NCBI RefSeq assembly: GCF_011694515.1
Contig: NZ_CP050192.1
Span: forward strand, 3,221,301 to 3,285,300
Direction of reading: 5' to 3'
DNA from: Mycobacterium sp. DL592
GTDB lineage: Bacteria > Actinomycetota > Actinomycetes > Mycobacteriales > Mycobacteriaceae
DNA length: 64,000 bases
Shown: piece after piece, positions 21,349 to 30,669 of the stretch
Layout: each line of letters begins with the position of its first letter
Numbering within the stretch: the first letter of the stretch is position 1
Made by a program: the position numbers and the translations under genes
Notes under the pieces: model-generated
Databases searched by the model: none
Told to the model about the DNA's origin: nothing
Seen by the model: the letters and a program-made list of their open reading frames with translations, nothing else

Positions 21349-24300
21349 GATAATCCCCCGGTCGCTTCGCTCGCCCCCTCGCCTGCGGCCGGGCGGTACC
21401 CCCAGCCCGCCGGACCTGGACCCCCGATCACCACCAGCAGATCCCCGCCTTCGACACCGGCGGTGCTCGCGACCGCGACCCGGTTGACGACGCCGGCCTT
21501 GGGTGCGGTGATGGCCGCCTCCATCTTCATCGCCTCGATGGTGGCGATCGTCTGCCCGGCCGCGACCTCGTCGCCGACGGCCAGTCCGACGGTGACCACC
21601 CCGGCGAACGGGGCAGCGACGTGATCGGGGTTGGTGCGGTCGGCCTTCTCGGCGGTCGGCACGGTGTCGTCGATGCTGCGGTCGCGAACCTTCACCGGAC
21701 GCAACTGGCCGTTGATGATGCACATGACGGTGCGCATGCCGCGCTCGTCGGGATCGGAGATCGCTTCGAGCCCGACGATCAGCTCGACACCGCGTTCGAG
21801 CTGAATGCGATGCTCGTCGCCGTGGCGCAGGCCGCGGAAGAACTGGTTGGCACTCAGCCCCGAGGTGTCGCCGTATTCCTCGCGGTGGGCCTCGAATTCG
21901 CGGGTCGGGCCGGGGAACAGCAGCCGGTTCAACGCGGCCTGGCGGGCCGGGCCGGGTTCGGCGAGCACCTTCTCGTCCTCGGCCGACAGCGGCTGCTCGG
22001 GCTTCACCGGGCCACGCCCCTGTAATGCCTTGGTGCGCAACGGTTCCGGCCATCCCCCGGGCGGGTCACCGAGCTCGCCGCGCAGGAAGCCGATCACCGA
22101 GTCCGGGATGTCGTGGCGGGCGGGGTCTGCGGCGAACTCCTCGGCGGTGATCCCGGCCCCGACCAAGGCCAGCGCCAGATCCCCGACGACCTTGCTCGAC
22201 GGGGTCACCTTGACCAGCCTGCCCAGGATGCGATCGGCACCCGCGTAGGCGTTCTCGACGTCCTCGAAGCGGTCGCCCAGCCCCAGCGCGATGGCCTGGG
22301 TGCGCAGATTGCTCAGCTGCCCACCGGGAATCTCGTGGTGGTAGACGCGCCCGGTCGGCGCGGGAAGGCCGGCCTCGAACGGGGCGTAGACCCGCCGCAG
22401 CGCCTCCCAGTACGGCTCGAGGTCGCACACCGCAGCCAGATCCAGCCCGGTGTCGAACGAGGTGTGCGCGGCGGCCGCGACGATCGCCGACAGCGGCGGC
22501 TGGCTGGTGGTGCCCGACAGCGGAGCGGCCGCCCCGTCGACCGCGCTGGCCCCGGCATGCCAAGCCGCCGTGTAGGTGGCCAGCTGTCCGCCCGGGGTGT
22601 CGTGGGTGTGGACGTGCACCGGTAGGTCGAAGCGGCTGCGCAGCGCCGAGACCAGGGTGTGCGCCGCCGGCGGCCGCAGCAGGCCGGCCATGTCCTTGAT
22701 GGCCAGCACGTGCGCGCCCGCATCGACGATCTGCTCGGCCAGCCGAAGCCAGTAGTCCAGCGTGTACAGCGTCTCGGCCGGGTTGGACAGGTCGCCGGTG
22801 TAGGACATCGCCACCTCGGCGACCGCCGTTCCGGTGTCGCGCACCGCGTCGATCGCGGGCCGCATGGACTCGACGTTGTTGAGCGCGTCGAAGATCCGGA
22901 AGATGTCGACGCCGCTGCGGGCGGCCTCGTCGACGAACGCGTGCGTCACCGTCTCCGGATAGGGGGTGTAGCCCACCGTGTTGCGGCCGCGCAGCAGCAT
23001 CTGCAGACATATGTTGGGGATGGCCTCACGCAATGCGATCAGCCGCTCCCACGGGTCTTCCTTCAAAAAGCGAAGCGCCACATCGTAAGTCGCGCCGCCC
23101 CAGCATTCGATCGACAACAGCTGCGGCATCATCCGCGCGATGTAGGGCGCCACCATCAGCAGCCCCGAGGCCCGCACGCGGGTCGCCAGCAGTGACTGGT
23201 GGGCATCGCGGAAGGTCGTGTCGGTCACCCTGACGGCCGCAGAATCCTTGAGCCACTGCGCAAATCCCTCGGGACCGAGTTCGGTCAGGCGCTGCTTGCT
23301 GCCTGGCGCCGGGGTGGTGCCCGCGATATCGATCGCGGGCAGCTTGTCCTGGGGGTAGACCCGCTCAGAATCCCGGTACGGCGAGTTCACCGTGACCTCG
23401 GCGAGGAACTTCAGCATCTTCGTACCGCGGTCCGCCGACGTACGCGAGGTCAACAACCGCGGCCGCTCGTCGATGAACGACGTCGTGACACGGCCGGCCC
23501 GAAAGTCCGGATCGTCCAGAACAGCTTGCAGGAACGGGATATTCGTCGACACCCCGCGGATGCGGAACTCGGCGACCGCACGCATGGCCCGCGCCACCGC
23601 AGTCGGAAAATCGCGGCCGCGACAGGTGAGCTTGACCAGCATCGAGTCGAAATGCCCGCTGATCTCGGCACCGAGATGGGTGCCGCCGTCCAGCCGGACC
23701 CCCGCGCCGCCCGGGGAACGGTACGTGGTGATCCGGCCGGTGTCGGGACGGAACCCGTTGGCCGGGTCCTCGGTGGTGATACGGCACTGCAGCGCCGCAC
23801 CGTGCGGGCGCACCGCGTCCTGGGACAGGCCCAGCTCCGCCAGTGTGGCCCCGGCGGCGATCTTCAGCTGCGAGGACACCAGGTCGACGTCGGTGATCTC
23901 CTCGGTGACGGTGTGCTCCACCTGGATTCGGGGATTCATCTCGATGAAGACGTGCCGGCCCCGCTCGTCGAGCAGGAACTCGACCGTGCCCGCACAGGTG
24001 TACCCGATGTGCCGGGCGAAGGCGACTGCGTCGGCGCAGATGCGTTCGCGCAGAACCTCGTCGAGATTGGGTGCCGGGGCGAGCTCGATCACCTTCTGAT
24101 GACGGCGCTGCACGCTGCAGTCGCGTTCGTAGAGGTGGATGACGTTGCCGTGGGTGTCGGCCAGGATCTGGACCTCGATGTGGCGCGGATTGACCACCGC
24201 CTGCTCGAGGAACACTGTCGGGTCGCCGAAGGCGGACTCCGCCTCGCGGCTGGCCGCCTCGATCGCCTCCGGCAGGGCATCAGGATCGCTCACCCGTCGC

Positions 24301-24803
24301 ATCCCGCGCCCACCACCGCCGGCGACGGCCTTGACGAAAAGGGGGAACTCCATGGTCGCCGCGGCGGCGACCAACTCGTCGACCGATGCCGAGGGCACCG
24401 AGGACGCCAGCACCGGCAGCCCGGCCTCCCGGGCGGCGGCGATCGCACGCGCCTTGTTGCCGGTCAGCTCCAGGATGCCGGCCTCGGGGCCGATGAAGGT
24501 GATGCCCGCCGCCGCGCACGCCGCGGCCAGTTCGGGGTTCTCCGAGAGGAATCCGTATCCGGGGTAGATCGCGTCGGCCCCGCACGTCAACGCCGTCTCG
24601 ACGATCTCGCCGACCGAGAGGTAGGCCCGCACCGGATGGCCGATGTCGCCGATCTGATACGACTCGTCGGCCTTGAGCCGGTGCAGAGAATTGCGATCCT
24701 CGTAGGGATAGACGGCAACCGTGCCGATGCCCATCTCATAGGCGGCGCGGAAAGCGCGGATCGCGATCTCACCGCGGTTGGCGACCAGGACTTTGGAGAT
24801 CAC
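21345..24803 (-). CDS. pyc: pyruvate carboxylase
   Basis: This biotin enzyme makes oxaloacetate from pyruvate and bicarbonate, an anaplerotic step. The 1152-aa protein has a biotin carboxylase domain (about 1-455, with [10 protein letters not shown] and [14 protein letters not shown]), a carboxyltransferase domain (about 540-800, [23 protein letters not shown]), and a C-terminal biotinyl domain with the lysine in EAMKMEA (about 1103). After the usual end [10 protein letters not shown] the protein continues for about 25 residues of glycine/alanine-rich sequence; this extension coincides with a degenerate copy of the GAGCGAAGCGAC repeat. GTG 24803 start. Confidence 0.96.
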   Translation of the reverse strand: MISKVLVANRGEIAIRAFRAAYEMGIGTVAVYPYEDRNSLHRLKADESYQIGDIGHPVRAYLSVGEIVETALTCGADAIYPGYGFLSENPELAAACAAAGITFIGPEAGILELTGNKARAIAAAREAGLPVLASSVPSASVDELVAAAATMEFPLFVKAVAGGGGRGMRRVSDPDALPEAIEAASREAESAFGDPTVFLEQAVVNPRHIEVQILADTHGNVIHLYERDCSVQRRHQKVIELAPAPNLDEVLRERICADAVAFARHIGYTCAGTVEFLLDERGRHVFIEMNPRIQVEHTVTEEITDVDLVSSQLKIAAGATLAELGLSQDAVRPHGAALQCRITTEDPANGFRPDTGRITTYRSPGGAGVRLDGGTHLGAEISGHFDSMLVKLTCRGRDFPTAVARAMRAVAEFRIRGVSTNIPFLQAVLDDPDFRAGRVTTSFIDERPRLLTSRTSADRGTKMLKFLAEVTVNSPYRDSERVYPQDKLPAIDIAGTTPAPGSKQRLTELGPEGFAQWLKDSAAVRVTDTTFRDAHQSLLATRVRASGLLMVAPYIARMMPQLLSIECWGGATYDVALRFLKEDPWERLIALREAIPNICLQMLLRGRNTVGYTPYPETVTHAFVDEAARSGVDIFRIFDALNNVESMRPAIDAVRDTGTAVAEVAMSYTGDLSNPAETLYTLDYWLRLAEQIVDAGAHVLAIKDMAGLLRPPAAHTLVSALRSRFDLPVHVHTHDTPGGQLATYTAAWHAGASAVDGAAAPLSGTTSQPPLSAIVAAAAHTSFDTGLDLAAVCDLEPYWEALRRVYAPFEAGLPAPTGRVYHHEIPGGQLSNLRTQAIALGLGDRFEDVENAYAGADRILGRLVKVTPSSKVVGDLALALVGAGITAEEFAADPARHDIPDSVIGFLRGELGDPPGGWPEPLRTKALQGRGPVKPEQPLSAEDEKVLAEPGPARQAALNRLLFPGPTREFEAHREEYGDTSGLSANQFFRGLRHGDEHRIQLERGVELIVGLEAISDPDERGMRTVMCIINGQLRPVKVRDRSIDDTVPTAEKADRTNPDHVAAPFAGVVTVGLAVGDEVAAGQTIATIEAMKMEAAITAPKAGVVNRVAVASTAGVEGGDLLVVIGGPGPAGWGYRPAAGEGASEATGGLS
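21351..21375 (-). repeat. degenerate GAGCGAAGCGAC repeat at the pyc/rsmD junction
   Basis: The minus strand reads GCGAGCGAAGCGACCGGGGG, then ATTAT. This resembles the 31-bp repeat in ftsY and ung (GAGCGAAGCGACTCGGGGAT) but with small differences and in another frame. It encodes the last residues of pyruvate carboxylase and supplies the GGGGGA that acts as ribosome site for rsmD. Confidence 0.5.
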
Positions 24804-24838
24804 AGTCGGACCCTATCCTCAGTGCACATTCGACGCTG

Positions 24839-25477
24839 CTAGATCAACGTCGACCAGTAACTCCAAAAGCGAACCAGGATCAACAGAATCACCGCTGTGA
24901 ACCACAGCGTGACGATCGACCAGCGCCAGGTGTAGATGCCGCGCAGCACGGCGTTTCCGGCCAGTGGGCGCAGCGCGATCGATGTGACCACCACGAACAG
25001 CGGGATGGTTACCGACCACACCACCATGCAGTACGGGCACAGCGCGCCGATGACGTACAGCGACTGGTAGATCAGCCAGTGCACGAACACCACACCGAGG
25101 CCGGTGCCGATCATCAGACCCACCCAATACCACTGCGGCAGGCGGACTTTGGTTACCGCCAGCACGCCGGTCACGATGGCGACCGAGAATCCGGCGATAC
25201 CCATCAGCGGGTTGGGGAAGCCGAACACCGACGCCTGGTGGGTCACCATCACCGAGCCGCACGACAGCACCGGGTTGATACTGCAGCTCGGCACGTAGGC
25301 CGGGTTCTTCAGCATCTCGATCTTCTCGATCGTCAGCGTCGCCGCCGCCACGAAGCCGATCACACCGGCGATCAGCACCCACCAGGCACTGGTTGCGCGC
25401 ACCGAGACCCCGGCCGTACTGCCCGCCGATTCGGCGGGTTCAGTCGGCCCGACGGGTGCCGGCGTCGCCACGCTCAC
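24839..25477 (-). CDS. vitamin K epoxide reductase (VKOR) family protein
   Basis: Bacterial VKOR reoxidises a periplasmic DsbA-like partner using menaquinone, so it drives disulfide formation in exported proteins. The 212-aa protein has about five membrane helices. The active-site CPYC lies in a helix (VIGALCPYCMVVW, about 145), and a conserved second cysteine pair is in CSINPVLSCGS (about 75-85). GTG 25477 overlaps the stop of the DsbA-like gene as GTGA, matching the Rv2968c-Rv2969c pair of M. tuberculosis. The N-terminal 30 residues are disordered and proline-rich. Confidence 0.93.
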   Translation of the reverse strand: MSVATPAPVGPTEPAESAGSTAGVSVRATSAWWVLIAGVIGFVAAATLTIEKIEMLKNPAYVPSCSINPVLSCGSVMVTHQASVFGFPNPLMGIAGFSVAIVTGVLAVTKVRLPQWYWVGLMIGTGLGVVFVHWLIYQSLYVIGALCPYCMVVWSVTIPLFVVVTSIALRPLAGNAVLRGIYTWRWSIVTLWFTAVILLILVRFWSYWSTLI

Positions 25478-26253
25478 GGTGCTGCGGGTGCCGGGGCGGG
25501 CGGAGCCGGGGAGGACGCCGGCGCCAGCGCGTGCACGTTACCCACGATCGCCTTGACCTTGGCGATCAGCTCATCCGGCGAGGCGGGGCTGATGTCCTGG
25601 CCGTTGAGCCGGATCGTCGGGGTGGCGGTGATCTTGGCCGCCGCCGCCAGGCCGTCGACCATGTCGCTGTACTTACCGCCGTTGATGCACGACGAGACCT
25701 TGTCGGTCGGCACCCCGGCCTGCCGGGCGGTCTCGATCAGCCGGGCGTTGTCCGGGGCACCGCCCGCACCTTCCTCGGGCTGCATGGCGAACAAGGCGGA
25801 GTGGTAGCGGGTGAAGGCTTCCTTGTCCGCGTCGCCGACGCAGTAGGCGGCGTTGGCCGCGCGAGTGGAGTAGTTGTCGTTGAGCCGCGAGTTGAGGATG
25901 GCGACCGAGTAGTAGTCGGCGGCGATGGCACCGGCGTCGACCAGCTTGCTGATGGTCGGGCCGTAGGCCTTCTCGAAGTCGCGGCAGTGCGGGCACTGGA
26001 AGTCCTCGTAGAGCGACAGAACGGCCTTGGGCTCGTCACTGCCGTCCTTCTTGATCAGCGCGGACGAGGTGATCCGGACGGCCTGGGCGTCGCCGGCGGC
26101 GGTCTTCTTGTCGTGGCCCATCACGATGTAGAGCACCAGGGCGACGGCGAAGATGACGACGATCGCGGTCAGGCCCAGCTGGATAGCCAGGTTGCGCTTG
26201 CGGTCCGCAGCCTTCAGGTCGTAGCGGGGCGTGCTTTTCTTGTTATTGGCCAC
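25474..26253 (-). CDS. DsbA-like thioredoxin-fold oxidoreductase
   Basis: This is the membrane-anchored partner of the VKOR protein, oxidising cysteines in exported proteins. The 259-aa protein has a lysine/arginine-rich N-terminus, one transmembrane helix (about 26-47), then a DsbA-like domain with the CxxC motif in DFQCPHCRDFEKAYG (about 93). A further cysteine pair (AAYCVGDAD and SSCINGG) fits the second disulfide of this family. The C-terminus is an alanine/proline-rich tail. The start is GTG 26253. It overlaps the VKOR start by 4 nt. Confidence 0.92.
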   Translation of the reverse strand: MANNKKSTPRYDLKAADRKRNLAIQLGLTAIVVIFAVALVLYIVMGHDKKTAAGDAQAVRITSSALIKKDGSDEPKAVLSLYEDFQCPHCRDFEKAYGPTISKLVDAGAIAADYYSVAILNSRLNDNYSTRAANAAYCVGDADKEAFTRYHSALFAMQPEEGAGGAPDNARLIETARQAGVPTDKVSSCINGGKYSDMVDGLAAAAKITATPTIRLNGQDISPASPDELIAKVKAIVGNVHALAPASSPAPPAPAPAAP

Positions 26254-26328
26254 GGGTCGGGAGATCCTCGCTGATTCAGGACTGGCGTGTTGGCCTCTTA
26301 AGAGTACCGGCGCGGTGCCGGCTTCCGG

Positions 26329-27408
26329 TCAGGCGCGGGCCAGGTGGGCGCGCAGCGCCGAGATCATCTCCGCGTTGGCCCCGGCGACCTGCCCGCCGAG
26401 TGCATTGAGATTGAGGAAGGCGTGGGTCATCGACCCCATCCGCCGCGCATCGACGACGACGCCGGCGTCCTGCAGTTTTGCCGCGTACTGCTCGCCCTCG
26501 TCGCGCAGCGGATCGAAGCCCGCCGTGATGACCAATGCGGGCGGCAGCCCGCTGAGGTCATCGGCCAGCAGCGGCGATACCCGCGGGTCGGCGGCGTCCA
26601 GGCCGGACCCCCCGAGCAGCGATTCGGTGAAGAAGTCCATGTCCTGGCGGGTGAGCAGGAAACCGTCGGCGAACAGCGTTCGCGACCGGCTCTGCCCTCG
26701 GAAGTCGGTGACCGGATAGATCAGCCACTGCAGCGCAGGTCTGGGCCCGCCGGCATCGCGGACCCGCAGAGCCACCAGGGTCGCCAGGTTCCCGCCGGCG
26801 CTGTCGCCGCCGACGGCCACCCGGTCGGGGTCGGCGCCGAGGTCGGCGGCATGCTCGCACGCCCACAGGTAGGCCGCGTAGCCGTCGTCGACGGCGGCCG
26901 GGGCCTTTTGTTCGGGCGCCAGCCGGTAGTCGACGGCCAGCACGTGGACGCCGCCGTCCCGGCAGATCAGCCGGCAGGCCGCATCGTGGCTTTCCAGGTC
27001 ACCGACCACATAGCCACCGCCGTGATAGAAGACCAGCAGCGGCGCCCGGCCGTCGCCCAGCGGGCGGTAGTGCCGGGCCGGGATCACCCCCGCGGGCCCG
27101 GGTATCGACACCGCAGCCGTGCCGGCCACCAGGATGTCCGGCTCGTCGAAGCTGGCAGAGAGTTGTGCCGTCTGCACGCGGCTGGCGACCGGGTCGCCGC
27201 CGGCGCTGAATCCGGTCAGCCCCTGCAACCGCTGCGCGGTAGCCAGCATCTGAAGCGACGGGTCGAGGGTGTTTCCGTCGATCGTGACGGCCCGCCCGCC
27301 GGAGACCAGCCGCTTGAGTCCACCCGGTAGATGCGGGATCGCCTTCACCCCGGCCCGGTTGCCCACCGCGAGCGCCTTCTGCGCCAGGGGGCCTCGTTTC
27401 GCTGCCAT
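26329..27408 (-). CDS. lipN: alpha/beta hydrolase, LipN-like esterase
   Basis: This is a hormone-sensitive-lipase-type carboxylesterase. The oxyanion motif HGGG is in FYHGGGYVVGD (about 130), the nucleophile is the serine of GDSAGGNLA (about 201), and the catalytic Asp and His are in GFDPLRDEGE and GSMTHAFLN. The 359-aa length is typical, with an N-terminal cap region. It occupies the place of Rv2970c (lipN), downstream of the DsbA-like gene on the same strand but with a 75-nt gap. The physiological ester is not known. Confidence 0.88.
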   Translation of the reverse strand: MAAKRGPLAQKALAVGNRAGVKAIPHLPGGLKRLVSGGRAVTIDGNTLDPSLQMLATAQRLQGLTGFSAGGDPVASRVQTAQLSASFDEPDILVAGTAAVSIPGPAGVIPARHYRPLGDGRAPLLVFYHGGGYVVGDLESHDAACRLICRDGGVHVLAVDYRLAPEQKAPAAVDDGYAAYLWACEHAADLGADPDRVAVGGDSAGGNLATLVALRVRDAGGPRPALQWLIYPVTDFRGQSRSRTLFADGFLLTRQDMDFFTESLLGGSGLDAADPRVSPLLADDLSGLPPALVITAGFDPLRDEGEQYAAKLQDAGVVVDARRMGSMTHAFLNLNALGGQVAGANAEMISALRAHLARA

Positions 27409-27588
27409 GGCCTCAGCTTCGCACAGGGCTCGATTAACGGATTCGACAATTACTCGGGCCCGCGCCGCGCGGTGCCACGGCCCTGATCAGACGTGTGTCG
27501 TGCTGGGTACTATCCTCAGCGGCGACGTCGGTGACCCGCGATCTGGGAGGTCACCGGCGAATGACCTTCGACAGCACAGGCAGGTGAC

Positions 27589-28428
27589 ATGGCACCGGCG
27601 GCCGAGATCCCCACCGTCACACTCAACGACGACAACACCATCCCCGTGATCGGGCTTGGTGTCGCCGAGTTGTCGCCGGATGAGGCTGAGCGGGCGGTGA
27701 CCGATGCCCTGGCTGCCGGCTACCGCCTGATCGACACCGCCTCGGTCGGTGGCAACGAGGAAGCCGTCGGCCGGGCCGTCGCCGCCTCCGGTGTCCCGCG
27801 CGACGAGCTGTTCATCACCACCAAGCTGGCCACCGCAGACCAGGGTTTCCAGGCCTCGCAGGACGCCATCAAGGCCAGCCTCGAACGCCTCGGCCTCGAC
27901 TACGTGGATCTCTACCTCATTCACTGGCCCGCCGAACAGAACGGCAAGTACGTCGACGCATGGGGTGGGCTCCTGCGGATCCGCGAGGACGGCTACACCA
28001 AGTCCATCGGCGTCTCGAACTTCACCCCCGAGCACCTGTCGAACATCATCGATCTGTCGTACTTCACCCCCGCGGTCAACCAGGTCGAGCTGCATCCGCT
28101 GCTCAACCAGGCTGAGCTCCGTGCCGTGCACGCCGACTACTCGATCGTCACCGAGGCATACAGCCCGCTGGGCGTGGGCAAGCTGTTGGAGAACCCGGCG
28201 ATCGCCGCGGTGGCGGCCGCCCACGGCAAGTCCCCGGCGCAGGTGCTGATCCGCTGGAGCCTGCAGCTGGGCAACGTGGTGATCCCCCGCTCGTCGAACC
28301 CGCAGCGGATCGCCGAGAACATCGACGTGTTCGACTTCGAGCTGACCGCCGACGAGGTCGAGACCATCAACGGTCTCGACGACGGCACCCGGTTCCGGCC
28401 CAATCCGGACACCTACACCGGCGCGTAG
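27589..28428 (+). CDS. aldo/keto reductase (Rv2971-like)
   Basis: AKR-family enzymes reduce carbonyls with NADPH. The 279-aa TIM-barrel protein has [21 protein letters not shown] (catalytic aspartate; the usual tyrosine of DTAxxYxNE is replaced by valine here), [21 protein letters not shown] and the C-terminal cofactor site [18 protein letters not shown]. The tyrosine position deserves note because it is normally the general acid. ATG 27589 start. It matches Rv2971 by position and length. Confidence 0.88.
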   Translation: MAPAAEIPTVTLNDDNTIPVIGLGVAELSPDEAERAVTDALAAGYRLIDTASVGGNEEAVGRAVAASGVPRDELFITTKLATADQGFQASQDAIKASLERLGLDYVDLYLIHWPAEQNGKYVDAWGGLLRIREDGYTKSIGVSNFTPEHLSNIIDLSYFTPAVNQVELHPLLNQAELRAVHADYSIVTEAYSPLGVGKLLENPAIAAVAAAHGKSPAQVLIRWSLQLGNVVIPRSSNPQRIAENIDVFDFELTADEVETINGLDDGTRFRPNPDTYTGA

Positions 28429-28549
28429 CTCGGCTACCGATCCCGCTGGCGGACAATGCCATCGGCGTCACCGGCTGTTTTCGACCGCCGGGTGGAGCTG
28501 ACGGTTAGGCTGCCGCGAGGTAATACCGATTGGTTGAAGAGGAATCTCG

Positions 28550-29965
28550 ATGAGCCAAGACACTGGCACGTTTCCCGCCCATGATCCCGCCGGCTGGCGG
28601 CAGCTGCCGGCGTCGTACACGCCACTGAACCCTGCGCGGGTCTCGGCACTGATGGCCAAGGAGTGGGAGCGGTACGCCAAGACCACTCCCGGCTCGGCCG
28701 ATCACGCGGCCCGGTCGAGCAAGACGTTGCCGCTGGGCGTGACCAGTAGCTTCCAGTACTGGGATCCGTATCCGATGGGTGTGAAGTCCGCCCGCGGCGC
28801 CTACGTCACGGACTGTGACGACCGTCAGGTGCTGGACCTGTCGATGGGCTTCGGCGCGATGCTCGTCGGCCACCTCAACCCCACGGTGGTCGCCAAGGTC
28901 AAGGAGTCTCTCGACGACATCGGCACGCTGTTCGTGACCCCGTCGCCGGTCTCGACCGAGGTTGCCGAGAGGTTCAAGCAACGCTTCGGGCTGGACATGT
29001 TGCGGTTCACCAACTCGGGCACCGAATCGACGGGCTATGCGGTGCGCACCGCACGCGCCTACACCGGCCGCAAGGCAATCGTGAAGATCGAAGGCGGCTA
29101 CCACGGCGGCTACGACGGCCTTTCGGTGTCGGTCAAGCCCGACCTTTCCGAAACCGGTCCCGCGGACAACCCGACCCCGCAGGTGCCCTTCGACGTCGAG
29201 CCCGGCGAAGTGTTCGTCGTGGCCTACAACGACCTCGGCCAGATGGAACGCGTCCTGGCCGCCAACGCTGCACGCATCGCGTGCGTGATCATGGAGCCGG
29301 TCATCGAGAACCTGGGCATCGTGTTGCCCGACGCCGGCTATCTTGCCGGGGTTCGCGAACTCTGCGACGCGCACAACGTGCTGCTGATCTTCGACGAGGT
29401 CAAGACCGGCCTGACCGCCGGCGCCCATGGCGCGGCCGCCCGTCTGGGCGTCAAGCCGGACCTCATCACGTTGGCCAAGTCGATCGGCGGCGGCCTGCCG
29501 CTGGCCGCCTTCGGCGGCACCGCTGAAGTCATGCAGGCCGTCGTCGACAACCGCATGGCCCACTTCGGCACCTACAACGGCAACCCGCTCTGCATGGCCG
29601 CGGCGGCCGCGGTCGACGAGATCGCCACCCCTCAAGCGTTGGCGGCGGCCGAACAGGTCAATGACAACGCGATGGAGGCGATGGACACCATCATCCGCGA
29701 GTACGAACTGCCGGCCCACACCGTCGGCTTCGGCGTCAAGGGCGCGGTCACCTGGTCACCCACCCCGATCCGCAACTACCGCGACTACAAACTCAGCACC
29801 GACTTCGAGGTCGCCGAACTGGGTTGGTTGTGGGGTATCAACCGTGGCGTATTGACACCGCCCGGCATGGACGATCAGTGGCTGGTGTCGCTGGCGCACA
29901 CCGACGCGGACATGGACAAGTGGGTGGGCGCGTTCGGTGAGCTGGCCAAGGAGCTACGCGCCTAG
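28550..29965 (+). CDS. class III PLP-dependent aminotransferase
   Basis: A fold-type I aminotransferase of 471 aa related to glutamate-1-semialdehyde aminomutase and omega-transaminases. PLP signatures are visible: NSGTESTGYAVRTAR, the Y/HGGYDG element GGYHGGYDG, the Asp in LLIFDEVKTG (about 282), and the Schiff-base lysine in TLAKSIGGGLPLAAFGG (about 309). AGAGGA lies 6 nt before ATG 28550. It is absent at this position in M. tuberculosis as I recall it. The substrate cannot be told from sequence; the neighbouring aldo/keto reductase is codirectional with a 121-nt gap. Confidence 0.85.
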   Translation: MSQDTGTFPAHDPAGWRQLPASYTPLNPARVSALMAKEWERYAKTTPGSADHAARSSKTLPLGVTSSFQYWDPYPMGVKSARGAYVTDCDDRQVLDLSMGFGAMLVGHLNPTVVAKVKESLDDIGTLFVTPSPVSTEVAERFKQRFGLDMLRFTNSGTESTGYAVRTARAYTGRKAIVKIEGGYHGGYDGLSVSVKPDLSETGPADNPTPQVPFDVEPGEVFVVAYNDLGQMERVLAANAARIACVIMEPVIENLGIVLPDAGYLAGVRELCDAHNVLLIFDEVKTGLTAGAHGAAARLGVKPDLITLAKSIGGGLPLAAFGGTAEVMQAVVDNRMAHFGTYNGNPLCMAAAAAVDEIATPQALAAAEQVNDNAMEAMDTIIREYELPAHTVGFGVKGAVTWSPTPIRNYRDYKLSTDFEVAELGWLWGINRGVLTPPGMDDQWLVSLAHTDADMDKWVGAFGELAKELRA

Positions 29966-30669
29966 CCGCTGGGACAGGAACTGGCCGCCTCGCGCAGTTC
30001 GTTCGCCGAGCTCTCGTCGACGGGCAGGGCGTAGCCGCGCAGCACCGCGATGAACTGCATCGCGTACTGGCACCAGAACGCGTGATTCGGCGGCATCCAG
30101 CTGCCCGGACCCTGGTCGCCCTTGTCCTGATTGGCCTGCCCGGCCACCGCGATCAGGTTGGCCGGATCGTTGGCGAACCGAATCCGCATGGCATCCGGCC
30201 AGTCCCGCGCGCCCATGTCCCAGGCATAGGCCAGCGGCACGATGTGATCGATCTGCACGGCGGCACCGACCTGGGCGCCGCGCACGAACGAGATGGTCTC
30301 GTTGGTGTACGGGTCGTGCAGCACACCGCTGGCCACGGCGTGGGGGCAGCGGGTGACCGACACGTAGGCCTTGTCGACGAGGTCGCGGTCGAGGATGTCG
30401 TTGCGGGTGTCGCAGCCGTTGTGCCCCAACGGCGCACCGTTGTCGTCGTCCCAGGCGTCGCCGAACGCGGCACGCCGATAGTCATAGCCGCGTTGCCGTT
30501 GCGGCACAACGACAATCCCGGCCAGTACATCGGAACCGGGGGCCACGGTGGGAACGTCGGCGCGGGCCGTCAGTTCCCGCTCGTCACCCGCGGCGCTGAC
30601 CACCTGGACGGCGACGATCACAGCGAGCGCGGTGATCGCCGCCAGCCAGATCAGGTGGACGCGTCTCAC
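29962..30669 (-). CDS. secreted/anchored HNH-type nuclease (DUF1524, Rv2972c-like)
   Basis: The 235-aa protein has an N-terminal membrane helix or signal (about 5-23, HLIWLAAITALAVIV) and an extracytoplasmic DUF1524 HNH domain: YDYRRAAFGDAWDDD, IDHIVPLAYAWDMGA (His and Asp of the HNH), NDPANLIAV and the final Asn/His motif WMPPNHAFWCQYA. Homologous proteins degrade DNA outside the cell. The start GTG 30669 overlaps the recG stop as GTGA. The stop overlaps the convergent aminotransferase stop by 4 nt. A role in nutrient scavenging is possible but untested. Confidence 0.87.
   Translation of the reverse strand: MRRVHLIWLAAITALAVIVAVQVVSAAGDERELTARADVPTVAPGSDVLAGIVVVPQRQRGYDYRRAAFGDAWDDDNGAPLGHNGCDTRNDILDRDLVDKAYVSVTRCPHAVASGVLHDPYTNETISFVRGAQVGAAVQIDHIVPLAYAWDMGARDWPDAMRIRFANDPANLIAVAGQANQDKGDQGPGSWMPPNHAFWCQYAMQFIAVLRGYALPVDESSANELREAASSCPSG

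Noticed and set aside
23199..24842. A 547-codon plus-strand frame opposite pyc.
   Set aside because: Antisense shadow of the biotin carboxylase domain.
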